This document shows, in pieces, positions 55,844-64,000 of a stretch of 64,000 nucleotides of DNA. Below the pieces are notes generated by a model. It worked only from the letters and a program-made list of their open reading frames with translations. It was not told the origin of the DNA and searched no databases. This stretch comes from Leuconostoc lactis. GTDB lineage: Bacteria > Bacillota > Bacilli > Lactobacillales > Lactobacillaceae. Location: positions 1,128,501-1,192,500 of the forward strand of contig NZ_CP042420.1 in assembly GCF_007954625.1 (NCBI RefSeq), in the 5' to 3' direction. The stretch's first letter is position 1, and each line of letters opens with the position of its first letter. The position numbers and the translations under genes were made by a program.

Positions 55844-56812
55844 ATGCAAGTAAAAGAGCAGATATTTGGCCATTTACCAGATGGTCAAGAAGTGACAGCG
55901 TACACGTTAGTCAATGATAATCAAACAGCGGTGACCGCTTTGACCTATGGCGCGACTTGGCAATCATTTCGCGTGTCTAAAGCTGGTCAATCACATGAAT
56001 TATTGGTTAATTTTGATCAATTGTCTGACTATGTGGGACAACCCTTCCACGTGGGCCATACAATCGGCCCAGTGGGTGGTCGCTTATCGCAAGTGGCCTA
56101 TCAATTTGACGGCGAAGCGTTTAAATTAACACCTAATGATGGCCCAAACATTTTGCATTCAGGCATTAATGGGTTTGATCGGGTGAATTGGCAAGCATCA
56201 GTGACACAAGATGCCCACCAAGTAGCGGTGCATTTTACCCACACGTTTGTGACAGAATTTCCTGGCGAATTGCGGGCAGAAGTGACGTATTCACTGGATG
56301 AGACTGATCGTGTGACGATCACTTTTAGCGGGCAATCAACGGCAACGACGTTATTTAATCCGATGACCCATGTTTATTTCAACTTTGATGGGCGACAGCA
56401 AGATGCGAGCCAGCACGAATTACAAATTGCTGCGCGTGAGCATGTGGCAGTTGATGACGCTAAAATCCCAACAGGGGCACTAGTTGAAAACACTGGGACT
56501 AAATTCGACCTTGAAACATTAAAACCCATCGGTGACGCCCGCTTTGATGATGCTTGGCGCTTGGCTGATGATCGGCAAGGGCCGGCAGTGATTTTACGCT
56601 CGCCTAAGACTGATGTGACGCTTGCCATTGATTCAGATCGTAACGGTGTGGTGGTCTTTACAACCAATCCAGCGATGGATAGTGACCAGATGACAGCCGT
56701 TGCGGTTGAAATGCAAACCTTACCTGATGCGATTAATCACGCGGATTTTGGTGATATTGTGTTACCAGCAAATGTGATGAAAACCTATCAAGTGACTTAT
56801 GATTTAATTTAA
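55844..56812 (+). CDS. galM: Aldose 1-epimerase (mutarotase)
   Basis: 322 residues, galactose-mutarotase-like beta-sandwich. Conserved HTIGPVGGRLSQVAYQFDG near 66 (catalytic His region NILHSGINGFDRVNW near 102) and the Glu at VAVEMQTLPDAINH near 288. Converts beta- and alpha-glucose, useful because MalP releases a defined anomer. SD AAGGTAGGGG is two bases from ATG, rather close. Confidence 0.92.
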   Translation: MQVKEQIFGHLPDGQEVTAYTLVNDNQTAVTALTYGATWQSFRVSKAGQSHELLVNFDQLSDYVGQPFHVGHTIGPVGGRLSQVAYQFDGEAFKLTPNDGPNILHSGINGFDRVNWQASVTQDAHQVAVHFTHTFVTEFPGELRAEVTYSLDETDRVTITFSGQSTATTLFNPMTHVYFNFDGRQQDASQHELQIAAREHVAVDDAKIPTGALVENTGTKFDLETLKPIGDARFDDAWRLADDRQGPAVILRSPKTDVTLAIDSDRNGVVVFTTNPAMDSDQMTAVAVEMQTLPDAINHADFGDIVLPANVMKTYQVTYDLI

Positions 56813-56824
56813 AGGAGTCAAAAA

Positions 56825-57499
56825 ATGACTAATTTTTCAGAAATAAAAGGCTTCCTCTTTGACCTAGACGGTGTGATTGCTGATACGGCGAAGTTCCATG
56901 GTCAAGCTTGGCGACAAGTTGCTGACAAAGTTGGTACACCATGGACAGAAGAATTGGCTGAAGGCCTCAAGGGGATTAGCCGAATGGATTCTCTCCAACT
57001 GATTTTAGAGGCAAGTGGTCAGGGTGATGCTTATAGTGACGCGGAAAAAGCAGTCTTGGCTGATGAAAAGAATCGCAACTACCAAACGCTGATTGCCACA
57101 CTGACAGAAGCTGATATTTTACCGGGGATGAAGGCCTTCATTACTAATGCTAAAGCAGCCGGGTATCAACTCGCCATTGCTTCGGCATCTAAGAATGCGC
57201 CACTTATCCTTGAACACCTCGGTTTGATGGACGATTTTGTTGGGATTGTCGATCCAGCAACACTTGCTAAGGGTAAGCCTGATCCAGAAATCTTTGTGCG
57301 GGCGGCGGAAATTTTATCATTGCCACCAGAACAAACGCTTGGCTTAGAAGATTCAACTTCTGGTATTGAAGCGATTAACGCAGCTGGCGCAATATCATTG
57401 GGTATCGGTGATTCAAATGTGTTGTCAGCAGCAGACTTGAATTTTGCAACAACTGCAGATGTGACGCTTGAAAACATTGCGGCTTTAATGGGTGAATAA
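56825..57499 (+). CDS. pgmB: Beta-phosphoglucomutase
   Basis: HAD-superfamily enzyme, 224 residues, turning beta-glucose 1-phosphate from MalP into glucose 6-phosphate. FDLDGVIAD holds nucleophile Asp13 and acid/base Asp15; the cap has KGISRMDSL near 50; SASKNAPLIL and LGLEDSTSGIEAI complete the motifs. SD AAAGGAG seven bases from ATG. Last gene of the maltose operon; a new promoter for hisS follows directly. Confidence 0.95.
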   Translation: MTNFSEIKGFLFDLDGVIADTAKFHGQAWRQVADKVGTPWTEELAEGLKGISRMDSLQLILEASGQGDAYSDAEKAVLADEKNRNYQTLIATLTEADILPGMKAFITNAKAAGYQLAIASASKNAPLILEHLGLMDDFVGIVDPATLAKGKPDPEIFVRAAEILSLPPEQTLGLEDSTSGIEAINAAGAISLGIGDSNVLSAADLNFATTADVTLENIAALMGE

Positions 57500-57503
57500 C
57501 TGC

Positions 57504-57532
57504 TTGACTTTAAAGCAGTGACCCGCTATGAT
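57504..57532 (+). promoter_or_regulatory. Promoter of the T-box-hisS-aspS transcript
   Basis: TTGACT (57504-57509), 17-base spacer, TATGAT (57527-57532); start near 57539. Confidence 0.85.
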
Positions 57533-57538
57533 TAGGTT

Positions 57539-57771
57539 ATATATTAAAGCCGATGAATTGGAAAAATCACAGTTTGGACCTTTAGAAATTTTGCGGGTGA
57601 TGCAAGCAAAACAATGACGTGATTGGTGACACCTTGGAGGTCGCTGTTGTTCAAGACAGTGCGTGGTTGCGCGATAAGCAGTCAAAGTGACAGTCAGTGC
57701 TGTCAATATTTAAGGTGGTACCGTGCAAAAGCGCCCTTAACGATTAGTCGTTAAGGGCGCTTTTGAGGTTT
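57539..57771 (+). ncRNA. T-box riboswitch of hisS-aspS (specifier GACAC)
   Basis: Stem I: AATCAC (57565-57570) with GTGATT (57619-57624), AG-bulge region TTTAGAA, distal stem TTTTGC/GCAAAA with loop GGGTGATGCAA. The specifier region GGTGACACCTTGGAG contains CAC (His, 57630-57632) overlapping GAC (Asp, 57628-57630). Stem III: GACAG/CTGTC (57689-57704). T-box AAGGTGGTACCGTGC (57712-57726). Uncharged tRNA should favour TTAAGG/CCTTAA antiterminator over the terminator at 57731-57764. It fills the otherwise gene-free stretch. Confidence 0.93.
57731..57764 (+). terminator. T-box-controlled terminator
   Basis: Perfect 13-bp stem GCGCCCTTAACGA with loop TTAG and four T; its 5' arm also pairs with the T-box side in the antiterminator. 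Confidence 0.93.
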
Positions 57772-57784
57772 AATGTAAAAAATA

Positions 57785-57833
57785 AAAGGAGTAGGCGTTG
57801 TCGACAATCTATACGTCGCGCAACGTGTGAATG
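57785..57833 (+). promoter_or_regulatory. SD-hairpin-start arrangement and mini-frame before hisS
   Basis: SD AAAAGGAG (57784-57791) is 39 bases from ATG 57831. Between them CGTTG-T-CGAC (57796-57805) pairs with GTCG-CG-CAACG (57815-57825), leaving about 7 nt. The same bases form a 10-codon frame starting TTG 57798, six bases after the SD, whose TGA (57828-57830) abuts the hisS ATG. Confidence 0.55.
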
Positions 57834-59138
57834 AAAATGGCAAAAGCAACTTTCCAACGCCCCAAAGGCACAGCTGATTTGTTACCAGAACAAACTGTCC
57901 AATGGCAATATGTTGAAAATCTAGCCCGCGTTTTGTTTGGCGATTACAATTTTAAAGAGGTGCGGACACCACTTTTTGAAAACTTTGAAGTCTTTTCACG
58001 TTCAGCAGGGGATACCTCTGATGTGGTGACAAAAGAAATGTATGACTTCTACGATAAGGGTGATCGCCATGTGGCCTTGCGGCCAGAAGGCACGGCCGGC
58101 ATCGTGCGTGCCTTTGTGGAAAATAAGCTTTATGGCCCAGAATTTGACAAGCCGTATAAAGCCTTTTACATTGGCCCAATGTTTCGTTATGAACGACCAC
58201 AAGCTGGTCGTTTCCGTCAATTCCACCAAATTGGCGCAGAAGCCTTTGGCTCATCATCACCAGCGCTTGATGTTGAAATCATCGCAATGCTGATCAATTT
58301 TTTCCAAACTCTTGGCTTGGATAACTTGAAGGTTGCCATTAATTCCTTAGGGGATAAGGCAACCCGTGACGCTTATCGTCAGGCTTTGATTGACTATTTG
58401 AAGCCACACTTTGATGAACTATCTGCTGATTCACAAGCACGTTTAGAAAAGAATCCGTTGCGTGTCTTGGATTCTAAAGATCCACGTGATCAAGTCTTTG
58501 TTGCGGATGCACCAGTAATTTTGGATTATCTTTCTGATGAGGCAAAAGCGCATTGGGAAAAAGTCCAAGCATTGTTGACTGCGCTTGATATTCCATTTGA
58601 AGTTGATCCGACAATGGTGCGTGGTTTGGATTATTATAACGATACCATTTTTGAAATCATGACGGTGGATGACACCTTAAAAGGGGCAGCAACCATTGCT
58701 GGTGGCGGTCGTTATTCTGGCCTTGTATCAGAATTTGGTGGACCGGAAACGCCAGGTGTTGGCTTTGGAATTGGGGTTGAACGCTTGGTGAGTCTCCTTG
58801 AGGCCAAAGGCTTAAAGCCAGTTGAACCCGAAGGGCTAGACTTTTATGTTGTCAATATTGGTGACGACACAGAAGTGGCAGCCATGCAAATTGTACAAGC
58901 CATTCGTGGTTTTGGTTACGTCGCGGAACGTGATTACTTGGGGCGCTCAGCGAAAGCTCAATTTAAATCAGCTGATCGTTACCAAAGCAAATACGTGGTC
59001 ACAATTGGTGAACAAGAATTAGCTGATCACGTAGCGAAGATTAAAACTATGGCAACTGGTCAGCAACAAACAGTGAAATTAGCTGATCTTTACACAGATT
59101 TGCCAACAATTATTGATGCAGAAGGAGATGAAGAATAA
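57831..59138 (+). CDS. hisS: Histidyl-tRNA synthetase
   Basis: Class II synthetase, 435 residues from ATG 57831 (433 from ATG 57837, which gives [11 protein letters not shown], closer to the family start). Motif 2 [21 protein letters not shown] spans about 110-130 (two stretches around the Arg), the HisA motif is [11 protein letters not shown] near 264, motif 3 in [14 protein letters not shown] near 309. Under T-box control. TAATG overlap with aspS couples the two. Confidence 0.95.
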   Translation: MKMAKATFQRPKGTADLLPEQTVQWQYVENLARVLFGDYNFKEVRTPLFENFEVFSRSAGDTSDVVTKEMYDFYDKGDRHVALRPEGTAGIVRAFVENKLYGPEFDKPYKAFYIGPMFRYERPQAGRFRQFHQIGAEAFGSSSPALDVEIIAMLINFFQTLGLDNLKVAINSLGDKATRDAYRQALIDYLKPHFDELSADSQARLEKNPLRVLDSKDPRDQVFVADAPVILDYLSDEAKAHWEKVQALLTALDIPFEVDPTMVRGLDYYNDTIFEIMTVDDTLKGAATIAGGGRYSGLVSEFGGPETPGVGFGIGVERLVSLLEAKGLKPVEPEGLDFYVVNIGDDTEVAAMQIVQAIRGFGYVAERDYLGRSAKAQFKSADRYQSKYVVTIGEQELADHVAKIKTMATGQQQTVKLADLYTDLPTIIDAEGDEE

Positions 59139-60907
59139 TGAAGCGAACAACATATGCCGGCTTAATTGATGAAAAGTATCTTGGCCAAACCGTGACACTA
59201 TCAGGTTGGGTACAAAAGCGCCGTGATTTTGGTGACTTGATTTTCGTTGACTTGCGTGATCGTGAAGGGATTGTGCAACTCACATTTAACGCGACCCATC
59301 CAGCTGCGTTGGCCGTGGCAGAAGCCATGCGCAATGAATACGTGATTGCTGTGACAGGGACAGTTATTGATCGTGAAGCGAGCCAAGTGAACAATAAGAT
59401 TCATTCGGGTAAAGTGGAAATTGATGTTACAGAAGCAGAAATCTTAGCCACATCAAAAACACCACCATTTTATATCGAAGATGGTGTGAACGCCAACGAA
59501 GAATTGAAGTTGCAATACCGTTATTTGGACTTACGTCGACCAGAAATGCAAAAGAATCTTCGCATTCGCTCAAAGATCATGTCAAGCGCGATGAAATTTA
59601 TGGATGACAATGATTTTATCAATATTGAAACGCCAATTTTGGCCAAGTCAACACCAGAAGGCGCACGTGATTACTTAGTCCCTTCACGTATTTTCCCAGG
59701 TTCATTTTATGCCTTGCCACAATCACCACAATTGTTTAAGCAATTATTGATGGGCGCTGGTTTTGATCGTTATTTCCAAATTGCGCGGGCCTTCCGTGAT
59801 GAAGATTTGCGTGGTGATCGTCAACCAGAATTTACCCAAATGGATTTGGAAACATCATTTATGTCAGCTGATGAAATCCGGGCCTTAGTGAATGAATGGG
59901 TGAAGACGATGATGCATGATGTCATCGGTTATGATCTAGACACTGCCGCAATTCAAACACTTACTTGGGAAGAAGCGATGACGCGTTTTGGGACGGATAA
60001 GCCTGATTTGCGTATTCCTTACGAACTTAAGGACTTGTCTGAAACGGTCAAGGATTCTGAATTTGGGGTCTTTGCGAATGCGGTCAAAGATGGTGGGGTT
60101 GTCAAAGCGATTGCCGTTCCAGGTGGTGCGGCGCACTACTCACGTAAAGATATCGATAAGCTCGCACAATATATCGAACGCTTTGGGGCAAAGGGCTTAG
60201 CTTGGTTAAAGGTAACAGCTGATGGTATTTCTGGCCCAATCGCCAAGTTCTTCCCTGAAGCGGATGCGTTGCTTGAAGACACTAGCGCCAAAGAAGGTGA
60301 CTTGTTGTTGTTTGGTGCCGGCCGTGCGGATGTTGTCGCTGCAACCTTAGATTACCTACGTCGTCAAACAGCGCAAGATTTGGATTTGATTGATCAAGAA
60401 AATCCTTGGGCCTTTGCCTGGATTGTGGATTGGCCATTGTTTGAATATTCTGAAGAATTTGATCGCTGGATTGCCGCGCACCATCCATTTACCATGCCAA
60501 ATGAGGCAGATTTGCACTATCTTGATGAGGGTGAAGATCCGCACCAAGCCCATGCACAAAGTTATGACTTGGTCTTAAATGGTTACGAACTAGGATCAGG
60601 GTCAATCCGTATTCATCGCATGGATGTACAAGAAAAGATGCTCAAGGCACTTGGCTTCACACCAGAAGCAGCGCATGAAGCGTTTGGCTTCTTACTTGAA
60701 GGCATGGAATATGGTTTCCCACCAATGGGCGGTATTGCGCTTGGTTTGGATCGTTTGGCCATGTTACTTGCGGGACAAGATAACATTCGTGAAGTGATTG
60801 CCTTCCCTAAAAATTCACGCGCAACTGAACCAATGACTGAAGCACCAACACGTGTGGACGGTAAGCAATTGAATGATCTTGGCTTAATTGTTCCTGATGC
60901 TGACTAA
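59138..60907 (+). CDS. aspS: Aspartyl-tRNA synthetase
   Basis: 589 residues, bacterial type: N-terminal OB fold ([14 protein letters not shown] near 18-31), motif 2 in [20 protein letters not shown] near 214, the GAD insertion domain at about 290-420, motif 3 [13 protein letters not shown] near 530. SD GAAGGAGA upstream plus the one-base overlap with hisS. Co-regulation with hisS through one T-box is typical of Bacilli. No terminator follows. Confidence 0.96.
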   Translation: MKRTTYAGLIDEKYLGQTVTLSGWVQKRRDFGDLIFVDLRDREGIVQLTFNATHPAALAVAEAMRNEYVIAVTGTVIDREASQVNNKIHSGKVEIDVTEAEILATSKTPPFYIEDGVNANEELKLQYRYLDLRRPEMQKNLRIRSKIMSSAMKFMDDNDFINIETPILAKSTPEGARDYLVPSRIFPGSFYALPQSPQLFKQLLMGAGFDRYFQIARAFRDEDLRGDRQPEFTQMDLETSFMSADEIRALVNEWVKTMMHDVIGYDLDTAAIQTLTWEEAMTRFGTDKPDLRIPYELKDLSETVKDSEFGVFANAVKDGGVVKAIAVPGGAAHYSRKDIDKLAQYIERFGAKGLAWLKVTADGISGPIAKFFPEADALLEDTSAKEGDLLLFGAGRADVVAATLDYLRRQTAQDLDLIDQENPWAFAWIVDWPLFEYSEEFDRWIAAHHPFTMPNEADLHYLDEGEDPHQAHAQSYDLVLNGYELGSGSIRIHRMDVQEKMLKALGFTPEAAHEAFGFLLEGMEYGFPPMGGIALGLDRLAMLLAGQDNIREVIAFPKNSRATEPMTEAPTRVDGKQLNDLGLIVPDAD

Positions 60908-60949
60908 ATGAGAAAATACGTGTCGTTTATCTTGATTAGAGGTATATTT

Positions 60950-60977
60950 TTGTGGGCATTCATGCTATATTTATCAT
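60950..60977 (+). promoter_or_regulatory. Possible promoter of the YitT-family gene
   Basis: TTGTGG (60950-60955), 16-base spacer, TATCAT (60972-60977). Confidence 0.4.
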
Positions 60978-60990
60978 ACTCTAATTCAAA

Positions 60991-61020
60991 AAGGACAAGC
61001 GTTAACGCACATTCATCATG
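60991..61020 (+). promoter_or_regulatory. SD-hairpin-start arrangement before the YitT-family gene
   Basis: AAGGA (60991-60995) is 22 bases from ATG 61018; the palindrome GCGTTAACGC (60999-61008) in the gap would leave 12 nt. The stem is only three to four pairs, so this is the weakest case. Confidence 0.3.
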
Positions 61021-61884
61021 CGAAAATTTTTCCACAACTTTATGAAACATCGCATTGCCGGACGTATCGGTGGGGCGGTCTTTTATGCCGTTATTGTCGC
61101 GGTAGCCATGGATTATTTCTGGCGACCAGGCCATATTTACTCCTCTGGTTTTACCGGCTTTGCCCAATTAGTGGCAACGTTATCTGGTGGGCACATCCCA
61201 GTTGGCTTGGCGTTGGCCCTTGTTAATTTGCCGATGTTGATGATTGCTTGGTGGCGGTTATCGTGGCGGTTTGCGATTTTTACCACTTTGGCTGTTTTAC
61301 TCAGTGCGGCCTTCATTCCACTCTTTGATACGCATCGGGTGTTAACGCCTGATCCACTGATTAACGCATTGTTTGGTGGCGCCCTAAATGGGATGGCTGT
61401 TGGAACGGCATTGCGTTATGGGGTTGGAACGGGTGGCCTTGATGTGATTGGCATCTTAGTCAAAAAGAAGTTTGGCTTTAAGATGGGGCCGGTAAATCTC
61501 GGCTTTAACGCGTTGATTATGATTGGCGCGGGTGTGACTTACGGTTGGAAATACGCGCTCTATTCAATTGTCGGTGTCGTCGTGAGTTCACGTATGATTG
61601 ATGCCTTTTATACGCGTCAACAGCAAATGCAGGTGATGATTATTACGACGAAACCAGATGAAATGGTGCAAGGCATTTATGATAAAATGCGGCGTGGCGT
61701 GACCATTATCAACGATGCGCGTGGCGGCTATACTGGTGAAGGACGTTCCGTATTATTGACGGTGATTACCGATCAAGAACGTTATGAATTACGGGAAGTG
61801 ATGAAGGCAGTTGATGAACATGCCTTTTCGTCAACGTGGAAGATCGAACATACCGTGGGCCGTTTCTACGAACCAGAACTATAA
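61018..61884 (+). CDS. YitT-family membrane protein
   Basis: 288 residues: about five N-terminal membrane segments (YitT_membrane type; GGLDVIGILVKKKFG near 141) and a cytoplasmic C-terminal DUF2179 domain from about 200 (MQVMIITTKPDEMVQGIY, GRSVLLTVITDQER). Function not established; family members are abundant in Firmicutes. It ends in a bidirectional terminator shared with the glucosidase gene. Confidence 0.85.
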   Translation: MRKFFHNFMKHRIAGRIGGAVFYAVIVAVAMDYFWRPGHIYSSGFTGFAQLVATLSGGHIPVGLALALVNLPMLMIAWWRLSWRFAIFTTLAVLLSAAFIPLFDTHRVLTPDPLINALFGGALNGMAVGTALRYGVGTGGLDVIGILVKKKFGFKMGPVNLGFNALIMIGAGVTYGWKYALYSIVGVVVSSRMIDAFYTRQQQMQVMIITTKPDEMVQGIYDKMRRGVTIINDARGGYTGEGRSVLLTVITDQERYELREVMKAVDEHAFSSTWKIEHTVGRFYEPEL

Positions 61885-61914
61885 AAAAAGCGAATCGTAC
61901 GATTCGCTTTTTTT
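61883..61914. terminator. Bidirectional terminator between the YitT gene and the glucosidase gene
   Basis: Stem AAAAAAAGCGAATCG, loop TAC, complement with seven T. Confidence 0.93.
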
Positions 61915-61943
61915 GCTGGCTAATTTTTGGTATTTTTAAAACG

Positions 61944-63587
61944 TTAGTGATACCAGATAATAGATTGAAATGGTTTCAGGTGCAGGGTGGGGGATATTTC
62001 TGGGATAGGATTAATGGTCGCTAGCAATGGCTGCCAGCCTTTATTGAGTAGTTGTTTGGGCAGGGAAATTGTTTGAGCGGTATCTGACAAGTTGATGATA
62101 ATTAAGCGTTGGCTATCAGTTGTATGTCGTGTAAACACTAACATTTTAGTGTTTGCTATAGTGATTAACTGAAAATCACCTGATTTTAAGGTGTCATCAT
62201 GTCGACGGAGATGAATTAAACGACGATAATAATTCAGTATGGAGTCAGGATTTTCTCGACTCTCCAGATAATTACGCGTTGTTGTGTTAGGATTAGTCAC
62301 CAACCAGGTCTTTTTAGCATCTGATGCGTTGTCGGAAAAGCCAAATTTCGTCCATTGCATCGGGGTCCGAGCATTGTCACGTGACCAACTTGTTGCTTTT
62401 TTTAAAGCTAAATCTGTTGCCATACCCGTCGACTTAAAGCGTTGAAAATCATGATAAGTTGGTGGATCATCAATTTGGTCTGGCGAAGTAAAGGGCATGT
62501 TGGTCATACCTAATTCCTCACCTTGATAAATAAACGGTGTACCGCGCAATGTGAGCAACAAAGTTGCCAAGCTTTTCGCTGCTAAAGGATTGTTATCGCC
62601 ATAAACAGTCAGTGATCTAGGCTGATCGTGATTTTCAAGATATAGCCCTAGCCAGCCCTGGGAATTGAGTTGTGTTTCCCACGTTGTCAAGCTAGACAAT
62701 AAATGATTGATGTCGGCGCGTGGTGGGACTTCTGATTGACGAGATTGATGTTCTAATTCAAAAATCATGTCAATGAAACCCTGTGGTCCCGTCCAATTTC
62801 TAGCCGTGTCAGCATGTACACCACCAGCTTCACCAACAGTCATCAAATGAAGTGATTGAAAAGTATCATGCAAACGTTTTAAAAATTTTTCGATACCTGG
62901 ATTATTTGCAAAAATATCAAATTGATGTTCACCAGTGGGTTGTGGTGTCTCAAATGAAAATTTTTTAAGGTGACTAAGCGCATCCAGACGAAAACCATCA
63001 ATATTTTGCTCAGACCACCAAGTCATCATATTGATCATTTCGGTTTGTACAGATGGATTTTCCCAATTTAAATCAGGCTGTTCTGGCGCAAACAAGTGGA
63101 AATACCATTCATCAGTTGGCTCATTATAGGTCCAAACACTATCGCCAGTAAAATTAGTCCAATTGTTTGGTGGCTGGTGATGATGGTTTGGTTGCCAAAT
63201 ATAAAAATCGTGGTAAGGGTTAGTACGACTGGTTTTGGCTGCTTTGAACCAAGCATGTTGGTTTGAGGTATGGTTGACAACTAAATCCATAATGACACGA
63301 ATATCTTGTTTGTGAGCTGCTGCAATAAGCGCTTTGAAATCAGATAATGTCCCATACTCTGGCGCGATGTTTTGAAAATCAGCAATGTCATAACCGTTGT
63401 CGACATTTGGCGAGGTATAAATTGGATTTAACCAAATAAAATCAATACCAAGCCATTTAAGATAAGGTAGGCGCTTAATAATACCCTGCAAATCGCCGAT
63501 ACCATCATGATTTGTATCTTGAAATGAGCGTGGGTAAATTTGATAGCCGATAGCTGATTGCCACCATGGTGGCGCAATTTTTGTCAT
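61944..63587 (-). CDS. GH13 alpha-glucosidase (oligo-1,6-glucosidase group)
   Basis: 547-residue intracellular glucosidase. N-terminal WWQSAIGYQIYPRSFQDTN; region I DLVVNH near 101-106; nucleophile Asp202 in GFRLDALSHL; acid Glu253 in MTVGEAGG; transition-state Asp321 in LENHDQPR. The region after the nucleophile is Ala rather than the Val usual for strict alpha-1,6 enzymes, so the preferred linkage is open. ATG 63587 has SD GAGGTG. Lies 18 bases downstream of a second GH13 gene. Base composition looks more AT-rich than the genes before it. Confidence 0.9.
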   Translation of the reverse strand: MTKIAPPWWQSAIGYQIYPRSFQDTNHDGIGDLQGIIKRLPYLKWLGIDFIWLNPIYTSPNVDNGYDIADFQNIAPEYGTLSDFKALIAAAHKQDIRVIMDLVVNHTSNQHAWFKAAKTSRTNPYHDFYIWQPNHHHQPPNNWTNFTGDSVWTYNEPTDEWYFHLFAPEQPDLNWENPSVQTEMINMMTWWSEQNIDGFRLDALSHLKKFSFETPQPTGEHQFDIFANNPGIEKFLKRLHDTFQSLHLMTVGEAGGVHADTARNWTGPQGFIDMIFELEHQSRQSEVPPRADINHLLSSLTTWETQLNSQGWLGLYLENHDQPRSLTVYGDNNPLAAKSLATLLLTLRGTPFIYQGEELGMTNMPFTSPDQIDDPPTYHDFQRFKSTGMATDLALKKATSWSRDNARTPMQWTKFGFSDNASDAKKTWLVTNPNTTTRNYLESRENPDSILNYYRRLIHLRRHDDTLKSGDFQLITIANTKMLVFTRHTTDSQRLIIINLSDTAQTISLPKQLLNKGWQPLLATINPIPEISPTLHLKPFQSIIWYH

Positions 63588-63605
63588 CAATAAACACCTC
63601 TAAAA

Positions 63606-64000
63606 TTACAATTTTGTCGTGACTTGAACCACAAATGCTTCATAAGGTTGCAGCGTTTTATGCTGCAAAGTTTTTGGTGCGTCATAATTGGCAATTATGG
63701 TGGCTTCTATATGATCGGCGCTTGTGAATGTATTGGTCTGATGACTGAAATTAGTCACAACCAGCCAAGTTAAATCGTGATAGTGTCGGTAATAAGCAAA
63801 GACTTGATCAGCTGTATCAATGAGCTCAAAATCCCCATAGACCACGATGGGATTTTGATGTCTCAGTGCAATTAATTTTTGATACGTGTAGAAAACACTG
63901 TTGGGATTATTCAAAGCTGCTTCAACATTAATATCAGGGTAATTGCTATTGGTATCAATCCATGGGTCAACATCAGAGAAACCCCCATTAAGGCTATTGC
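63606..64000 (-). CDS. GH13 alpha-glucosidase, C-terminal part (cut by window edge)
   Basis: About 130 codons, open to the right edge. NGGFSDVDPWIDTNSNYP is the conserved end of the GH13_31 barrel, followed by NNPNSVFYTYQKLIALRHQN and a beta-domain. It is a diverged paralogue of the neighbour, not a duplicate: the C-terminal domains share only the general pattern. Probably the upstream gene of the same operon. Start lies outside the window. Confidence 0.85.
   Translation of the reverse strand, partial: NSLNGGFSDVDPWIDTNSNYPDINVEAALNNPNSVFYTYQKLIALRHQNPIVVYGDFELIDTADQVFAYYRHYHDLTWLVVTNFSHQTNTFTSADHIEATIIANYDAPKTLQHKTLQPYEAFVVQVTTKL

Noticed and set aside
57529..57674. Two short frames that together look like a 53-residue protein with a +1 frameshift between pgmB and hisS
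   Set aside because: The apparent ATG lies inside the -10 box of the T-box promoter and the same bases form stem I and the specifier region of the riboswitch.

Overview
The window is a gene-dense stretch of a low-GC Gram-positive chromosome, most likely a lactic acid bacterium of the Weissella/Leuconostoc group (genus assignment is inferred, not proven). Reasons: PolC-type DNA polymerase, a mevalonate pathway ending in type 2 isopentenyl-diphosphate isomerase, maltose phosphorylase with beta-phosphoglucomutase, a HisRS/AspRS operon under a T-box, PurR-type CGAAC boxes, strong Shine-Dalgarno (SD) sequences and the Firmicutes orders uppS-cdsA-rseP-proS-polC and dinG-ypmB-aspB-asnS-dnaD. No insertion sequence, prophage, CRISPR array or rRNA was seen; this is core chromosome with a sugar-utilisation section at the right.

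Layout. 1-7.5 kb: purine and one-carbon metabolism (purD-fhs, purB-hpt, both behind PurR boxes) around an esterase and an OFA-family transporter. 7.5-10.5 kb (minus): mvaD-mvaK2-fni; the first kinase of the pathway, mvk, lies apart at 39-40 kb. 10.7-15 kb: AI-2E-family permease, trmL, tRNA-Glu, ftsK. 15-17 kb (minus): adenine deaminase with a coupled unknown gene. 17.4-28.8 kb: glmS, then uppS-cdsA-rseP-proS-polC and a PsiE-like membrane protein. 29-39 kb: ribokinase, rRNA methyltransferase, a BMP-type binding protein, a DUF1831 protein, a phosphatase, recD2, and prs with a GDSL esterase and an aldo/keto reductase. 40-48 kb: dinG-ypmB-aspB-asnS, dnaD, a THUMP methyltransferase. 48-51 kb: aminotransferase, acetyltransferase, nitroreductase and a 44-residue protein. 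51-57.5 kb: a maltose locus (LacI regulator; malT-malP-galM-pgmB) with cre-like operators. 57.5-61 kb: T-box-hisS-aspS and a YitT protein. 61.9-64 kb (minus): two tandem GH13 glucosidases, the second cut by the window edge.

How the genes work together: maltose enters through MalT, is phosphorolysed by MalP to glucose and beta-glucose 1-phosphate, and PgmB and GalM feed glycolysis. Fhs supplies formyl-tetrahydrofolate for the purine pathway that PurD and PurB serve; Hpt and adenine deaminase salvage bases; Prs makes PRPP. The mevalonate enzymes feed UppS, whose lipid carrier supports the wall synthesis to which GlmS also contributes.

Most unusual observation: at seven genes (rbsK, the DUF1831 gene, asnS, the GNAT gene, the nitroreductase gene, hisS and the yitT-like gene) a good SD lies 22-100 nt upstream of the start, and the gap holds an RNA hairpin or multi-branched fold whose closing stem would bring SD and start to roughly 7-15 nt. 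Three of these leaders look like compact structured RNAs. Other points: a T-box specifier that reads both GAC (Asp) and CAC (His), a DinG homologue with intact exonuclease residues but eroded helicase motifs, and a BMP-family binding protein with no cysteine for lipidation.
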